Source: Burkholderiales bacterium (GTDB lineage Bacteria > Pseudomonadota > Gammaproteobacteria > Burkholderiales > SHXO01). From it: a stretch of DNA of 64,000 nt. The stretch covers positions 62,001 through 126,000 of the forward strand of contig JADZGB010000048.1 of the NCBI GenBank assembly GCA_020854105.1. The letters are read 5' to 3'. This document shows, piece after piece, positions 41,171-52,584 of the stretch (positions are counted from its first letter, which is position 1; every line of letters begins with the position of its first letter). The notes under the pieces were generated by a model. That model worked only from the letters and a program-made list of their open reading frames with translations, did no database searches and was not told the origin of the DNA. A program made the translations under genes and the position numbers.

Positions 41171-44100
41171 ATGACCACCCGGCTGCGCGAAATTCCCTAC
41201 AACTACACCTCCTTCTCCGACCGCGAAATCGTCATCCGCATCCTCGGTTCCGAAGCCTGGACGATGCTGCACGAATTGCGCGCGCATCGCCGCACCGGCC
41301 GCTCGGCGCGCATGCTGTTCGAGGTGCTCGGCGACATCTGGGCGGTGGCGCGCAATCCGTACCTGCAGGACGACCTGCTTGCCAACCGCGCGCGCCTGGA
41401 TGCGCTCATCCAGGCCATGCGCCACCGTCTGCACGAGATCGAGGCGCGTCGGACCAACCGCGACGACCAGGTGGGCGCGCTGCTGGACGCCGCCACCGCG
41501 GCGGTAGACCGCTTCGCCGCGGATTTCGAGCAGACGCGTACCCGGCGACGGCGTGTCATGCGCCGCCTGGCGCGCGTCACGCGCAAGGACAACATCGCCT
41601 TCGACGGCTTCGCCCGCGTCTCGCACGTTACCGATGCGACCGACTGGCGGGTCGAGTATCCCTTCGTGGTACTCAGTCCCGACAGCGTGGACGAGGTGCC
41701 CGAGCTGGTGCGCGCCTGCATCGAGCTCGGCCTGACCATCATCGCGCGCGGAGGCGGTACCGGCTATACGGGCGCGGCGGTGCCGCTCACACCACTGGCC
41801 GCGGTGATCAACACCGAGAAGCTGGACCGCCTCGGCCCGGTCGAGCGCATCGCGGTGCCCGGTGTGCAGCTCGAGGTGCCCACCATCGTCTGCGGTGCCG
41901 GGGTCGTCACGCGCCGCGTGATGGACGCGGCGGAAGTCGCCGGCCTGGTCTTCGCGGTCGATCCAACCTCTGCCGATGCCTCGTGCATTGGCGGGAACAT
42001 CGCGATGAACGCGGGCGGCAAGAAGGCGGTGCTGTGGGGCACGGCCCTGGACAATCTGGTCTCCTGGCGGATGGTGGACCCGGACGGCCGGATGGTGGAG
42101 ATCACGCGCATCGGCCACAACCTGGGCAAGATCCACGATTGCGAGGTTGCGCGCTTCTCGATCCAGCGCTTCGGCGCGGACGAGCATACTCCCGACGGAG
42201 CACCGCGCCTCCTGGAGATTCCCGGACGCTCGTTCCGCAAGATCGGGCTGGGAAAGGACGTCACGGACAAGTTCCTGTGCGGGCTTCCCGGGGTGCAGAA
42301 GGAGGGCTGCGACGGCATCATCGTCTCGGCGCGCTTCGTCCTGCACCGCATGCCGGCGCACGTGCGTACCGTGTGCCTGGAATTCTTCGGGCAGGTGCGC
42401 GAGGCCGTGCCCTCCATCGTCGAGATCAAGCGCTACCTGGACGCGCACCCGTCGGCAATCCTCGCCGGGCTCGAGCACCTCGACGCGCGCTACGTCAAGG
42501 CGGTTGGCTATGCGACCAAGGCCCGCCGCGGCGCGCGGCCGAACATGGTGCTGCTCGCCGACGTCGTCAGCGACGACGAGAATGCCGCCGGCGAAGCCGC
42601 ATCGGAGGTAGTGCGCATCGCCAATCTGCGCGGCGGGGAGGGGTTCGTCGCCGTCAGTGCGGAGGCGCGCAAGCGCTTCTGGCTCGACCGGGCGCGCACG
42701 GCAGCGATCGCGAAGCACACCAACGCGTTCAAGATCAACGAGGACGTCGTCATTCCGCTGGAGCGGCTGGGCGACTACGCGGACGGCATCGAGCGCATGA
42801 ACATCGAGCTGTCGCTCGCCAACAAGATCCGGTTGTGCGACGAACTCGAGGGCTTCCTGCAGGGCGAGCTGCCGCTGGTGCAGGAGTCGGAGGCGCTCTC
42901 TGCGCAGGAGATCATCAGCGGGCGCGCGGACGCCGCACTCGCGCTGGTGCACCAGGTGCGCGCGCGCTGGCGCTGGCTGCTGGCGAACCTGGACGCACCG
43001 GTGGCGGGAAGTCCCGAGCCGTCCGACCGCGCATACGTCGACAGAAGCGCGTTCCGCGCCCTGCAGGACTGGTCGGTACGGGCGTCGTGGAAGAGCGAAT
43101 TGCGCCAGCCCTTGCTGGAGGCATTCTCCGGTCGCGCGTTCCAGGCCGTATGCCGCCAGCTCGACGAGATCCATCAGCGCGTGCTCAAGAGCCGGGTGTT
43201 CATCGCACTGCACATGCACGCGGGCGACGGCAACGTGCACACCAACATTCCGGTGAACTCGGACGACTATGCGATGCTGCAGCAGGCCAACGATGTGGTC
43301 GCGCGCATCATGGCGCTGGCCAGGTCGCTGGGCGGGGTGATCTCCGGCGAACACGGGATCGGCATCACCAAGCTCGACTACCTGGATCAGGCAGAGGTGG
43401 AGGCCTTCGCCGCATACAAGCGCGCGGTCGATCCGCACGGGCGCTTCAACGCCGGCAAGCTGCTGCCAGGGGCTAATCTCGATCGCGCCTACACACCGAG
43501 CTTCAGCCTGCTCGAGCAGGAGAGCCTGATCCTCGAGCAGAGCGACATCGGTGCCATCTCCGATTCGATCAAGGACTGCCTGCGTTGCGGCAAGTGCAAG
43601 CCGGTATGCAGCACGCACGTGCCGCGCGCCAACCTGCTGTACAGCCCGCGCAACAAGATCCTCGCCACCTCGCTGCTGATCGAGGCGTTCCTGTACGAGG
43701 AACAGACGCGGCGCGGCATCTCCATCCGTCACTTCGACGAGTTCGGCGACGTGGCCGACCATTGCACGGTGTGCCACAAGTGCGAGAGCCCGTGCCCGGT
43801 GGACATCGACTTCGGCGACGTGTCGATGGCCATGCGCGGCATGCTGCGCAGGATCGGCAGGAAGAAGTTCAATCCCGGCTCTGCGGCGGCGATGCTGTTC
43901 CTCAATTCCACCGATCCGGGCACCATCAAGCTCGTGCGCAGGCTGATGGTGGATGTCGGCTACCGTGCCCAGCGCGCCGGGCATCAGGTGGCGAAGCGCC
44001 TGGGGCTGATCCAGTCCCAGGTCAAGGCGCCGCCTAGCACCCTGGGGCGCGCGCCGGTCAAGGCGCAGGTGATCCACTTCGTGAACAAGCCGATGCCGGG

Positions 44101-44983
44101 CGGACTGCCGAAGAAGACCTCGCGTGCGCTGCTCGACATCGAGGACCGCTCGATCGTCCCGGTGATCCGCAATCCGCGCACCGTCAGCGACGATTCCGAC
44201 GCGGTATTCTACTTCCCCGGCTGCGGCTCCGAGCGCCTGTTCGGTCAGGTCGGGCTGGCCACGCAGGCGATGCTCTATCACGTGGGCGCCATCACCGTGC
44301 TGCCGCCCGGCTACCTGTGCTGCGGGTATCCGCAGCGGGCAGCGGGCGAGGCGCAGAAGGGCCAGCAGATCAGCACCGACAACCGCGTGCTGTTCCACCG
44401 CGTGGCCAATACGCTCAACTACCTCGACATCAGGACGGTCATCGTCTCCTGCGGCACCTGCCATGACCAGCTGCAGCACTACGAGTTCGACCGGATCTTC
44501 CCCGGCTGCCGGTTGCTCGACATCCACGAGTACCTGATGGAGAAGGGCGTGACGCTCGACGGCGTGAACGGGGTGCGCTACATGTATCACGATCCCTGCC
44601 ACACTCCCATGAAGACGCACCAGCCGATCAAGGTGGTCAGCGCGCTGATGGGGCAGAGCGTGGATCGCAACGATCGCTGCTGCGGCGAGTCGGGCACGCT
44701 GGCGGTGTCGCGGCCGGACATCTCCACGCAGGTGCGCTTCCGAAAGCAGGAGGAGATGCAAGCGGGCGCCGCGCGCATCCGTGCCGGCGGCCACCAGGGA
44801 CCGGTGAAGGTGCTCACCTCCTGTCCGTCCTGTCTGCAGGGCCTGTCGCGCTACGACAACGACTCCGGCACCAGCGCCGACTACATCGTGGTGGAGCTCG
44901 CGAAGCACATGCTCGGAGAGAACTGGATGCGCGAGTATGTCGATGCCGCCAACCGCGGCGGCATCGAGCGAGTGCTGCTGTGA
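41171..44983 (+). CDS. DUF3683-FAD oxidase-ferredoxin-CCG fusion oxidoreductase
   Basis: A 1270-residue protein that merges several modules. An N-terminal DUF3683 region starts [20 protein letters not shown]. An FAD_binding_4 domain follows with [17 protein letters not shown] and a glycolate/D-lactate-oxidase C-terminal domain with [15 protein letters not shown] and [10 protein letters not shown]. Then come two 4Fe-4S motifs ([11 protein letters not shown] and [14 protein letters not shown]), and two CCG domains ([16 protein letters not shown] and [12 protein letters not shown]). The layout equals GlcD plus GlcF in one chain, so a membrane-associated D-2-hydroxyacid dehydrogenase passing electrons to quinone is likely. 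I chose ATG 41171 for the family N-terminus. The HIT gene overlaps by GTGA. Confidence 0.9.
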   Translation: MTTRLREIPYNYTSFSDREIVIRILGSEAWTMLHELRAHRRTGRSARMLFEVLGDIWAVARNPYLQDDLLANRARLDALIQAMRHRLHEIEARRTNRDDQVGALLDAATAAVDRFAADFEQTRTRRRRVMRRLARVTRKDNIAFDGFARVSHVTDATDWRVEYPFVVLSPDSVDEVPELVRACIELGLTIIARGGGTGYTGAAVPLTPLAAVINTEKLDRLGPVERIAVPGVQLEVPTIVCGAGVVTRRVMDAAEVAGLVFAVDPTSADASCIGGNIAMNAGGKKAVLWGTALDNLVSWRMVDPDGRMVEITRIGHNLGKIHDCEVARFSIQRFGADEHTPDGAPRLLEIPGRSFRKIGLGKDVTDKFLCGLPGVQKEGCDGIIVSARFVLHRMPAHVRTVCLEFFGQVREAVPSIVEIKRYLDAHPSAILAGLEHLDARYVKAVGYATKARRGARPNMVLLADVVSDDENAAGEAASEVVRIANLRGGEGFVAVSAEARKRFWLDRARTAAIAKHTNAFKINEDVVIPLERLGDYADGIERMNIELSLANKIRLCDELEGFLQGELPLVQESEALSAQEIISGRADAALALVHQVRARWRWLLANLDAPVAGSPEPSDRAYVDRSAFRALQDWSVRASWKSELRQPLLEAFSGRAFQAVCRQLDEIHQRVLKSRVFIALHMHAGDGNVHTNIPVNSDDYAMLQQANDVVARIMALARSLGGVISGEHGIGITKLDYLDQAEVEAFAAYKRAVDPHGRFNAGKLLPGANLDRAYTPSFSLLEQESLILEQSDIGAISDSIKDCLRCGKCKPVCSTHVPRANLLYSPRNKILATSLLIEAFLYEEQTRRGISIRHFDEFGDVADHCTVCHKCESPCPVDIDFGDVSMAMRGMLRRIGRKKFNPGSAAAMLFLNSTDPGTIKLVRRLMVDVGYRAQRAGHQVAKRLGLIQSQVKAPPSTLGRAPVKAQVIHFVNKPMPGGLPKKTSRALLDIEDRSIVPVIRNPRTVSDDSDAVFYFPGCGSERLFGQVGLATQAMLYHVGAITVLPPGYLCCGYPQRAAGEAQKGQQISTDNRVLFHRVANTLNYLDIRTVIVSCGTCHDQLQHYEFDRIFPGCRLLDIHEYLMEKGVTLDGVNGVRYMYHDPCHTPMKTHQPIKVVSALMGQSVDRNDRCCGESGTLAVSRPDISTQVRFRKQEEMQAGAARIRAGGHQGPVKVLTSCPSCLQGLSRYDNDSGTSADYIVVELAKHMLGENWMREYVDAANRGGIERVLL

Positions 44984-45405
44984 ACGCGCTGCACGATTGC
45001 CTGCTGTGCCGCGAGGACGGCGGCGAGCTGTTGTGGCAGGACGCCGGGCACCGCATCGTCTGGGCGGGGCAGCCGGAGCAGCCGGGCCTGTGCCGGGTGA
45101 TCGCGCAGCGTCACGTGAAGGAAATGAGCGACCTCGATCCGGCCCAGCGCCAGCGCACCATGGCTGTCGTGTTCGCGCTGGAAGAGGCGTTGCGCGAGCT
45201 ACTTGCCCCGGACAAGATCAATCTGGCGAGCCTGGGCAACGTGGTGCCGCACCTGCACTGGCACGTGATTCCGCGCTTTGCCGGTGATGCGCATTTCCCC
45301 AATGCGATCTGGGGCGAGCGGTTGCGCGATGCGCCGCCGCCGCCACTGCCGCCCGATTTCCCGCAACGCATGCGCCACGCGCTGCAGGGGCACCTGGCGG
45401 GCTAG
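44980..45405 (+). CDS. HIT family protein (histidine-triad hydrolase)
   Basis: A 141-residue HIT protein. The C-terminal triad [10 protein letters not shown] is intact, and an N-terminal CxxC (CLLC) with later His may bind zinc. Substrates are likely nucleoside phosphoramidates or dinucleoside polyphosphates. The start is GTG 44980, overlapping the stop of the oxidoreductase. It ends 4 bases into the convergent phoR gene. Confidence 0.88.
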   Translation: MNALHDCLLCREDGGELLWQDAGHRIVWAGQPEQPGLCRVIAQRHVKEMSDLDPAQRQRTMAVVFALEEALRELLAPDKINLASLGNVVPHLHWHVIPRFAGDAHFPNAIWGERLRDAPPPPLPPDFPQRMRHALQGHLAG

Positions 45406-46745
45406 CGATCCGCTTCCTGCGGTGCCGTCTCGCGCACGGGGAGCTCCGTGCGATGCAGCCGGGCGGGGGGAAACACGGCGCTGAAGGTGCTGCCCTTTCC
45501 GGGTTCGCTTTGGATCTCCAGGTGCGCCTGGTGTCGCGACAGCACGTGCTTGACGATGGCCAGACCCAGGCCGGTTCCGCCGGTACTGCGCGAACGGCTG
45601 CGGTCGACCCGGTAGAAGCGCTCGGTGAGCCGCGGCAGGTGCTGCGGCTCGATGCCGATGCCGTTGTCGCGCACGAAGAACACCGGTATGCCTTCGCGCA
45701 CCACCCAGCCGATGTCGATGGGGCCGCCATCGGGTGTGTAGCGCACCGCGTTGCTAACCAGATTGCCGAATGCACTGCGCAGCTCCTCGATGCTGCCATC
45801 CAGCCCTTCGCGGCTGTCCGCCTGCACTTCGATGCGATGGCGTCCGCCGGACAGGGCGATGGCCTCGCGCCGCAGATCGGCCAGCAGTTCCGGCACGTCG
45901 ACGAACTCCTCGCGCACCGGGTTCTGCGTGCTCTCCAGACGGGACAGCGTGAGCAGGTCCTCCACCAGCCGGTTCATGCGCGTGGTCTGCTCGCTCATCA
46001 GCCCGATGAATCGGTGGGTGGCTTCCGGGTCCGGTTCCCGCATGTCGGTGAGCGTCTCGAGAAAGCCGCCCACCACGGTCAGCGGGGTACGCAGCTCGTG
46101 CGACACGTTGGCGACGAAGTCGCGTCGTGTGGTCTCCAGGCGATCCCAGTGCGTGATGTCGCGCGTGAGCAGCAGCTTGTCACTGCGGCCGTAGGGCACG
46201 AGCTGGATCGACAGCACCACTTCCGTGTCCGCGCGGGACACGCGCAGCGTAAGCGGCTCGTTGAAGCTGCCCTGCTGCAGGTAGTCGACGAACTGGGGAT
46301 TGCGGATCAGGTTGGTGATCTGCTGCTGCCGGTCGCGCTCGCTGTCCAGGCCGTAGAGCGCCTCGGCGCGCGGGTTGCACCATTCGATGCGGTCGTGCTC
46401 GTCGAGGAAGATCACGCCTTCTGGCAGCGCTGCGCCGGCCCTCTGGAAGCGCCCCAGGGTTGCCGAAAGCCGGCTCTCGATCTGCGTCTGCCGGCGCAGC
46501 AGTCGCGACAGCCCGGAGAAGATCTCCTCCCACGACCCGCTGCCGTCCGGCAGCGAACGCGCAGAGACGGCCTCGAGCCACTCGTACAGCTGTGACAGGT
46601 TGCGCAGATGGTGATACACCAGTGCGAGCAGCATCATGGCCCAGGCACCCAGTGCGACCGCCGCCCCCGCCACCGGCCACAGAAACGCCGCGACGGCGGT
46701 GACCGAGATCACCGGGACGAGCGGCCGTCCCCACATCTTGCCCAA
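45402..46745 (-). CDS. phoR: Phosphate regulon sensor histidine kinase PhoR
   Basis: A 447-residue kinase: two N-terminal helices (VISVTAVAAFLWPVAGAAV, AWAMMLLALVYHHLRNL), a PAS domain (LPEGVIFLDEHDRIEWCN), HisKA with the phospho-His in VSHELRTPLTVVGGFLE, and HATPase boxes NAVRYTPDGG, DNGIGI and GGTGLGLAI. PhoR senses phosphate supply through PstSCAB/PhoU and phosphorylates PhoB. The TTG at 46745 has GGGAGAGA at the right distance; ATG 46736 is an alternative. It lies 88 bases after phoB on the same strand. Confidence 0.93.
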   Translation of the reverse strand: MGKMWGRPLVPVISVTAVAAFLWPVAGAAVALGAWAMMLLALVYHHLRNLSQLYEWLEAVSARSLPDGSGSWEEIFSGLSRLLRRQTQIESRLSATLGRFQRAGAALPEGVIFLDEHDRIEWCNPRAEALYGLDSERDRQQQITNLIRNPQFVDYLQQGSFNEPLTLRVSRADTEVVLSIQLVPYGRSDKLLLTRDITHWDRLETTRRDFVANVSHELRTPLTVVGGFLETLTDMREPDPEATHRFIGLMSEQTTRMNRLVEDLLTLSRLESTQNPVREEFVDVPELLADLRREAIALSGGRHRIEVQADSREGLDGSIEELRSAFGNLVSNAVRYTPDGGPIDIGWVVREGIPVFFVRDNGIGIEPQHLPRLTERFYRVDRSRSRSTGGTGLGLAIVKHVLSRHQAHLEIQSEPGKGSTFSAVFPPARLHRTELPVRETAPQEADR

Positions 46746-46833
46746 ACGCGTCTCTCCCGGGCGCCCCCAGGGGCGCGGCGTTGATGTTGCGCCGCGATTA
46801 TCCCAAATCGGATGCTGCCGTTGCGGCGCCGGC

Positions 46834-47520
46834 TCAGCCGCCGGACAGTCGATAGCCCGATCCGCGTACCGTCTGGATCAGCGCGTCCTGCCCGGTGGGT
46901 TCCAGTGCCTTGCGCAACCTGCGGATATGTACGTCCACCGTGCGTTCCTCGACGAACACGTGGTCGCCCCACACCTGGTCGAGCAGCTGCGTGCGCGAGT
47001 GCACGCGCTCGGGATGCGTCATGAGGAAGTGCAGCATGCGGAACTCGGTCGGTCCCAGCTGCACCGGCTCGCTTCTCGCGCTCACGCGGTGCGTGGCGGG
47101 ATCGAGGTGCAGTTCGCCCACCTGCACGACGTCGTCCGTCATCTGCGGGGCGCGCCGGCGCAGCACGGCCTTCACGCGCGCGGTCAGCTCGCGCGGCGAG
47201 AATGGCTTGGTGATGTAGTCGTCCGCGCCCGTCTCCAGCCCGGTGAGCTTGTCGTGTTCTTCGGCGCGGGCGGTCAGCATGATGATGGGAATCGACCTGG
47301 TGCGGCGATCCGCCCGCAGCCGGCGCGCCAGCTCGATGCCCGAGAGCCCGGGTAGCATCCAGTCGAGCAGAACCAGATCGGGCAGCGCTTCCTGCATCAG
47401 CTTCAGCGCCTGCTCGGCGCTGTCCGCCCGCAGCGGCTGATGCCCGGCCTGCCTCAGGTTGTACGCGATCAGTTCCTGGATGGCGGGTTCATCCTCGACC
47501 ACCAGCACCGTTGCTGCCAT
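46834..47520 (-). CDS. phoB: Phosphate regulon response regulator PhoB
   Basis: A 228-residue OmpR-type regulator, the E. coli PhoB length. The receiver has VLVVEDEPAIQELI, the phospho-Asp in LVLLDWMLPGLSGIEL and Lys in DYITKPFSPREL. The DNA-binding domain has LGPTEFRMLHFLMTHPERVH, RTQLLDQVWGD and VDVHIRRLRKALEP. ATG 47520 is the family start. No convincing Pho box lies upstream. Confidence 0.94.
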   Translation of the reverse strand: MAATVLVVEDEPAIQELIAYNLRQAGHQPLRADSAEQALKLMQEALPDLVLLDWMLPGLSGIELARRLRADRRTRSIPIIMLTARAEEHDKLTGLETGADDYITKPFSPRELTARVKAVLRRRAPQMTDDVVQVGELHLDPATHRVSARSEPVQLGPTEFRMLHFLMTHPERVHSRTQLLDQVWGDHVFVEERTVDVHIRRLRKALEPTGQDALIQTVRGSGYRLSGG

Positions 47521-47663
47521 GCCTTCTCTCCCAGTCCCGTGGCCGCCAGCATATGACCGGGATGTTACACAGACATGACGCAATGTCCGGCCTGTCGCGA
47601 AGGAACCGCTGCGCTTGCCCTAAGGTATCATTCTGCCGGCAGTCTCCTCCGGCGAACGACGCC

Positions 47664-48086
47664 ATGCCCGCACCCACCCAGATCACCCTGCACCAGGCCT
47701 CGCGCGTCCTGGAAGTCGCCTTTTCCGACGGAGCGGCCTTTCGCCTGCCGTGCGAATACCTGCGCGTGTACTCCCCCTCGGCGGAGGTGCGCGGACACCG
47801 GCCCGGTCAGGAGGTGCTGCAGACGGGCAAGCGCGATGTCACCATCACCGCGGTAGAGCCCGTGGGCACCTACGCGCTGAAGCTGGTGTTCTCGGACGGA
47901 CACGACACCGGGCTGTATTCCTGGGATTACCTGTACGAGCTCGGGCGCGACCAGGATGCCTTGTGGCGGCGCTATGTCGAGCGACTGCAGGCGGAGCGGG
48001 GGAGCCGCGATCCGGAACAGCCCGCCGGCGCACCCCAGCCGGCCTCCACGCCGCCAGAGGGCTCGAAGCGGTGGAAGAGCCTGTGA
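47664..48086 (+). CDS. DUF971 / gamma-butyrobetaine hydroxylase-like N-terminal domain protein
   Basis: A 140-residue protein with the zinc-ribbon-like DUF971 fold: [52 protein letters not shown]. In betaproteobacteria it precedes ubiE; links to Fe-S or ubiquinone synthesis have been suggested for the family, but its job is not settled. The Pro-rich C-terminal tail is variable. It overlaps ubiE by GTGA, so their translation is coupled. Confidence 0.87.
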   Translation: MPAPTQITLHQASRVLEVAFSDGAAFRLPCEYLRVYSPSAEVRGHRPGQEVLQTGKRDVTITAVEPVGTYALKLVFSDGHDTGLYSWDYLYELGRDQDALWRRYVERLQAERGSRDPEQPAGAPQPASTPPEGSKRWKSL

Positions 48087-48826
48087 AGCCGGACCGGCCG
48101 ACCACGCATTTCGGCTACCAGCAGGTGCCCGAGACGGAGAAGGCGCAGCGGGTGGCGCAGGTGTTCGACTCGGTCGCCAGCCGCTACGACGTCATGAACG
48201 ACCTGATGTCGGGCGGTCTGCACCGCCTGTGGAAACGCATCCTGATCGAGCGTTGCGGCTTGCGCCCCGGCGAGCGCGCACTCGATCTGGCGGGCGGCAC
48301 CGGGGACATCAGTGCCCTGCTGCGCGAGCGCGTCGGCTCCGGCGGACAGGTGGTGATGACCGACATCAACCGCGAGATGCTGCGCAACGGCCGCGACCGC
48401 CTGCTCGATGCCGGGGTCGCGCTGCCCATCGTCCAGTGCGACGCGGAGGCCCTGCCCTTTTCCGAGCGCAGCTTCGACTGCGTGACCATCGCATTCGGCC
48501 TGCGCAACGTCACGCGCAAGGAGCGTGCGCTGGCCGAGATGCGCCGCGTGCTGCGTGTGGGCGGCCGGGCGCTCGTGCTCGAGTTCTCGCAGGTGTGGCA
48601 GCCGCTGCGGCCGCTGTACGACGTCTATTCCTTCGGTGTGCTGCCATGGTTGGGCAAGCTGGTGGCCGGCGATGCGCGGAGTTACCGCTACCTCGCCGAA
48701 TCGATACGCATGCATCCAGGCCAGGAGCAGCTGCGCGACATGATGCAGGGCGTGGGCTTCGAGCGCGTCGACTACCTCAACCTCACCGCGGGCGTGGTGG
48801 CGCTGCATCGCGGCTACCGTCTCTGA
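48083..48826 (+). CDS. ubiE: Ubiquinone/menaquinone C-methyltransferase UbiE
   Basis: A 247-residue SAM methyltransferase: [20 protein letters not shown] and [20 protein letters not shown] at the N-terminus, motif [29 protein letters not shown] and the family signature [15 protein letters not shown]. It methylates the ring in ubiquinone synthesis, and in menaquinone synthesis where that exists. The GTG start overlaps DUF971. ubiJ follows 8 bases downstream. Confidence 0.95.
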   Translation: MKPDRPTTHFGYQQVPETEKAQRVAQVFDSVASRYDVMNDLMSGGLHRLWKRILIERCGLRPGERALDLAGGTGDISALLRERVGSGGQVVMTDINREMLRNGRDRLLDAGVALPIVQCDAEALPFSERSFDCVTIAFGLRNVTRKERALAEMRRVLRVGGRALVLEFSQVWQPLRPLYDVYSFGVLPWLGKLVAGDARSYRYLAESIRMHPGQEQLRDMMQGVGFERVDYLNLTAGVVALHRGYRL

Positions 48827-48834
48827 TAGGCGCG

Positions 48835-49422
48835 ATGCCCGACCTGCCCGCAGCCGTCCTGTCCCGGGCCCTGGCACACCTGCTCGCGGGCCAGCCGTGG
48901 CTGCAGGAGAAGCTCGTGCCGTTCGCGGGCCGTCGCGCTCGCATCGAGGTATTTCCGTTCGCCGCCGGCCTCGAGATCGGCGCCGACGGCGCGCTGTCCC
49001 CGTCGGCACGGTCGGCGGAAGAGTCCGATGCGCACGTGTCCCTGTCGCCCCTCGCCGCGATGCGGCTGCTGGCCGGAGACGCCGATGCACGTCGGCAGGT
49101 CGAGGTGCGCGGTGATGCCGCTCTGGCCGGCGCGCTGCAGAGCGTGTTCAGGGAATTGCGCTGGGACGTCGAGGAGGACCTGAGCAGGCTGGTAGGTGAC
49201 GTGGCCGCCCACCGCATCGTCGGCGGCGGGCGCGACCTCGCCGCGTGGCAGCGACGCAGTGCGCGCGATCTGATGCAGGGCAGCGCCGAGTACCTGGTGG
49301 AGGAGCGCAGGCTGCTCGCCTCGCCGGAACAGGTACGCGCCTGGTCGCGAGCGGTCGACACGCTGCGCGACGATCTCGAGCGCCTCGCCAAGCGCATCGA
49401 CCGGTTGTCGGAAGAAGACTGA
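48835..49422 (+). CDS. ubiJ: Ubiquinone biosynthesis accessory protein UbiJ (SCP2 domain)
   Basis: A 195-residue protein with an N-terminal SCP2 lipid-binding domain ([56 protein letters not shown]) and a C-terminal helical region ([20 protein letters not shown], coiled coil to the end). UbiJ binds ubiquinone intermediates and organises the Ubi metabolon. Position between ubiE and ubiB confirms the call. Confidence 0.9.
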   Translation: MPDLPAAVLSRALAHLLAGQPWLQEKLVPFAGRRARIEVFPFAAGLEIGADGALSPSARSAEESDAHVSLSPLAAMRLLAGDADARRQVEVRGDAALAGALQSVFRELRWDVEEDLSRLVGDVAAHRIVGGGRDLAAWQRRSARDLMQGSAEYLVEERRLLASPEQVRAWSRAVDTLRDDLERLAKRIDRLSEED

Positions 49423-49426
49423 CCGC

Positions 49427-50950
49427 ATGCGCCTGCTGCGGCTGCTGCTGATCGTCCAGGTGGCGCTGCGCTTCGGCCTGGACGAATTCCTCCTCGGTCA
49501 TGAACGCGTGCGCGGCGTGCGCACGCTGGTCGGTCGCGTGCTGTTCTGGCGCGATCTGCGCGAGCCGCGCGCGGTGCGGCTGCGCCGTGCCCTCGAGCGT
49601 CTCGGCCCGATCTTCGTGAAGTTCGGGCAGGTGCTGTCTACGCGCCGGGACCTGCTGCCAGCCGACATCGCCGATGAACTCGCGCGCCTGCAGGATCGCG
49701 TGCCCCCGTTCGATTCGGACCGCGTCGTGCTCACGCTGGAGGGCACCTACGGCCGTCCCCTCGCGCAGGTGTTTTTGAAGTTCGATCCGGTGCCGGTGGC
49801 CAGTGCGTCGGTGGCGCAGGTGCACTTCGCGACGCTCGAGAACGGCACGCCGGCCGCGGTGAAGGTTCTGCGCCCCGGCATCGCGGAGGTAATCCGGCAC
49901 GACGTGTCGCTGCTGAATGCGGGGGCGACCCTGATCGAGCGCCTGTGGGCCGACGGCAAGCGGCTCAAGCCGCGCGAGGTCGTGGCCGAGTTCGAGAAGC
50001 ATCTCACCGACGAGCTCGACCTCATGCGCGAGGCGGCCAATGCCAGCCAGCTGAGGCGCAATTTCACCGGCTCGAGCATGCTGCGCGTACCCGAGGTGTA
50101 CTGGGACTACTGCACGGCCGATGTGATGGTCATGGAGCGCATGGCGGGCACGCCCATCAGCCAGGTGCAGGCGCTGCGCGATCAGGGCGTGGACATTCCG
50201 CGGCTCGCGCGCTACGGGGTGGAGATCTTCTTCACGCAGGTGCTGCGCGACGGCTTCTTCCACGCCGACATGCACCCGGGGAACATCTTCGTGGATCGTG
50301 ACGGGCGCTACATCGCACTCGACTTCGGTATCATGGGTACTCTGACGGGGACCGACAAGAACTATCTCGCGCAGAATTTCCTCGCCTTCTTCCGGCGCGA
50401 CTACCGCCGGGTGGCACAGGCGCACCTGGACGCGGGCTGGGTGCCGGAAGGCACGCGCATCGACGAGTTCGAAGCCGCCATCCGCGCAGTGTGCGAGCCG
50501 ATCTTCGACCGGCCACTGCGCGAGATCTCCTTCGGCAAGGTGCTGCTGCGACTGTTCCAGGCCTCGCGCCGCTTCAACGTCGAGATCCAGCCGCAGCTGG
50601 TGCTGCTCCAGAAGACGCTGCTCAACATCGAGGGCCTGGGGCGCCAGCTCGATCCCGAACTCGACCTGTGGAAGACGGCCAAGCCCTACCTGGAGCAGTG
50701 GATGTCCGAACAGGTCGGCTGGCGCGCCATCGTGCGCGGGCTGCGCGACGAGGCGCCCGAGTGGGTGCGGACGCTGCCGCAGCTGCCCCGGCTCGCGCAC
50801 AGGGCGCTGGCGCGTTCCGACGCCTCGAACCTGCAACGGCGTCTCGATCTGCTGGACGCCCGCCAGCGTCTGCAGACGCGACTGCTCTGGCTCGCACTGG
50901 CTGCGCTCTCGCTCGTCACGCTCCTGGAACTGCTGCGCCTGCTGCGCTGA
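49427..50950 (+). CDS. ubiB: Ubiquinone biosynthesis ATPase/kinase-like UbiB
   Basis: A 507-residue atypical kinase of the ABC1/ADCK family. The KxGQ motif is [15 protein letters not shown], the nucleotide-binding Lys lies in [11 protein letters not shown], and the catalytic and metal motifs are [13 protein letters not shown] and [12 protein letters not shown]. Two C-terminal helices ([20 protein letters not shown]) anchor it. It supports ubiquinone synthesis, probably by extracting lipid intermediates. ATG 49427 starts 4 bases after ubiJ. It ends the operon. Confidence 0.94.
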   Translation: MRLLRLLLIVQVALRFGLDEFLLGHERVRGVRTLVGRVLFWRDLREPRAVRLRRALERLGPIFVKFGQVLSTRRDLLPADIADELARLQDRVPPFDSDRVVLTLEGTYGRPLAQVFLKFDPVPVASASVAQVHFATLENGTPAAVKVLRPGIAEVIRHDVSLLNAGATLIERLWADGKRLKPREVVAEFEKHLTDELDLMREAANASQLRRNFTGSSMLRVPEVYWDYCTADVMVMERMAGTPISQVQALRDQGVDIPRLARYGVEIFFTQVLRDGFFHADMHPGNIFVDRDGRYIALDFGIMGTLTGTDKNYLAQNFLAFFRRDYRRVAQAHLDAGWVPEGTRIDEFEAAIRAVCEPIFDRPLREISFGKVLLRLFQASRRFNVEIQPQLVLLQKTLLNIEGLGRQLDPELDLWKTAKPYLEQWMSEQVGWRAIVRGLRDEAPEWVRTLPQLPRLAHRALARSDASNLQRRLDLLDARQRLQTRLLWLALAALSLVTLLELLRLLR

Positions 50951-51103
50951 TCGGTCCGTCTGCCCTGATCCGCCTGGCCTTCCCGGCGGCTGCGCAGTAA
51001 TCAAACGGTCATCTCCCGTGGTCACAATCCGCCTCGCTCATCGACGCGTGCGAAGGCGATTGCCCAGCGCCGCTCGGCAATTTCGATCCATAGGGAGAAC
51101 TGA

Positions 51104-52546
51104 ATGCGCAAGCACCTCGAGGTCCGACGACGGTTCGCGCTCGCCGCCATGGCGGCAGCCGCGGCCCTGGCCATGCCCGCTGTCCAGGCGCAGGAGACGC
51201 CGATCCTCGACCAGCTGCTGGACAAGCTCAAGGACCGGGGAATCCTCACCGAGGACGAGTACCAGGCCCTGAAGGCCGAGCGCGAGGCGGAACGCCTCGC
51301 CGCGCGCGCCGAGCGCCGCCAGCGTGCCCTGCGCGAAGCACAGGCCGCGGAGAAGGAGGAGAAGTCCAAGGATGAGTCGAAGACGGCTCTGGCCGGGCGC
51401 TTCCGTGATGGGTTCATCTTCGAGTCCGGCGATCGCCAGCACGGCATCTCCGTCAGCGGGCGCGTCCACGGCGACTATCGTCACTTCGCGGACGACACTG
51501 CTCCGCGCACGTTCGACGTGCGCCGCGCGTATCTGGGAATACAGGGCAAGCTGTACGACATCTACACGTTCGACGTGACGGGCGACTTCGCCCAGTCCGG
51601 TACCACGCTCGACGTGGCCTGGTTCAACGCGGCATGGCTGCAGTCCGCGCAGCTGCGGGTCGGCCAGTTCAAGATGCCCTTCAGCATCGAGGAGCAGACC
51701 AGCTCGCGCTTCATCGACTTCCAGGAGCGCTCGACGATGAATGCGCTGGTGCCTGCCAAGGAGCGCGGCATCATGGTTCACGGCGAACCGTTCAAGGGGT
51801 TGAACTACGGCGTCGCGTTGTCCAACGGCCAGGGCAAGAACAACAACGAAACCAGCGTCGAACTCGACCGTCCCGACCTGATCGCGCGCGTATCGGGCAA
51901 CGCCGCCGAGTGGCTGCAGCAGCCGGGCATGGTGCTGCACGCGGGTCTGGCCTACTCGAACGGCACGCTGGCGGGCAACTCGGCCGTACCATCAGGGCGC
52001 ACCGAGGCGCGTGGCGTCACCTTCTTCCAGGCCGGCAACCTGGCATCGAGTGCCGGCACCGACGTGGACCGGCAGCGGCTCGGCGGGGAACTGTCGCTCG
52101 CCTGGGGTCCGTTCAAGCTGCAGGGCGAGTACACCAGGGCGAGCTTCGACAGCGATGCGGGCAGCGACCGCGATATCGACGCCTACTACGCGTCGGCCAG
52201 CTGGCTCGTCACCGGTGAAAGCCACGCCAGGAGTTACCGCAGCGGTGCGTATCGGGCCATCGCACCGAACAGGCCGCTGGGCAGCGGCGGCCTGGGCGCG
52301 TTCGAGGTGGGCCTGCGCTACAGCGACTTCGATGCCGGAGACTTCACCGTCACTGCTCCCACGGCATCGACCGCCTTCACCAATAAGGCGGATGCCTGGA
52401 CTCTGGGGCTGAAGTGGATTCCGGTCACCAATGTGCGCGTCTACCTCAACTACGTGCAGACGCAGTTCGATACCCCGATTCGCGTCAACGGGGAAAACCA
52501 CGACTACGAGAAGGCTGTCACGCTGCGCGCCGCACTGTACTTCTGA
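51104..52546 (+). CDS. Phosphate-selective porin (OprP/OprO family)
   Basis: A 480-residue outer-membrane protein: signal peptide (FALAAMAAAAALAMPAVQAQ), an N-terminal coiled coil (ILDQLLDKLKDRGILTEDEY and an Arg/Glu-rich helix), then a 16-strand-type beta barrel (GISVSGRVHGDYRHF, RRAYLGIQGKLYDIYTFDVTGDFAQ, LRVGQFKMPFSIEEQTSS), ending in the C-terminal Phe typical of porins. The family includes phosphate and polyphosphate channels; phoRB lies 4 kb away but no Pho box is seen. AGGGAG precedes the ATG. Confidence 0.85.
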   Translation: MRKHLEVRRRFALAAMAAAAALAMPAVQAQETPILDQLLDKLKDRGILTEDEYQALKAEREAERLAARAERRQRALREAQAAEKEEKSKDESKTALAGRFRDGFIFESGDRQHGISVSGRVHGDYRHFADDTAPRTFDVRRAYLGIQGKLYDIYTFDVTGDFAQSGTTLDVAWFNAAWLQSAQLRVGQFKMPFSIEEQTSSRFIDFQERSTMNALVPAKERGIMVHGEPFKGLNYGVALSNGQGKNNNETSVELDRPDLIARVSGNAAEWLQQPGMVLHAGLAYSNGTLAGNSAVPSGRTEARGVTFFQAGNLASSAGTDVDRQRLGGELSLAWGPFKLQGEYTRASFDSDAGSDRDIDAYYASASWLVTGESHARSYRSGAYRAIAPNRPLGSGGLGAFEVGLRYSDFDAGDFTVTAPTASTAFTNKADAWTLGLKWIPVTNVRVYLNYVQTQFDTPIRVNGENHDYEKAVTLRAALYF

Positions 52547-52584
52547 GGCGCTGCCAGCCAGGCAGTTACGCTTACAATTACACC

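Noticed and set aside
41171..44900. A very long open frame on the minus strand antisense to the FAD/Fe-S oxidoreductase
   Set aside because: High-GC coding DNA often keeps an antisense frame open. The translation is His/Arg/Val-rich and shows no family motif, while the plus strand encodes a complete multidomain enzyme.
47521..47590. PhoB autoregulatory site before phoB
   Set aside because: ATGTTACACAGACAT is an imperfect palindrome, not two direct TGTCA repeats; too weak to call.
50951..51103. Pho box before the phosphate-type porin
   Set aside because: Two GGTCA pentamers occur (51007 and 51020), but their 13-base spacing and sequence do not fit the 11-base CTGTCAT repeat.
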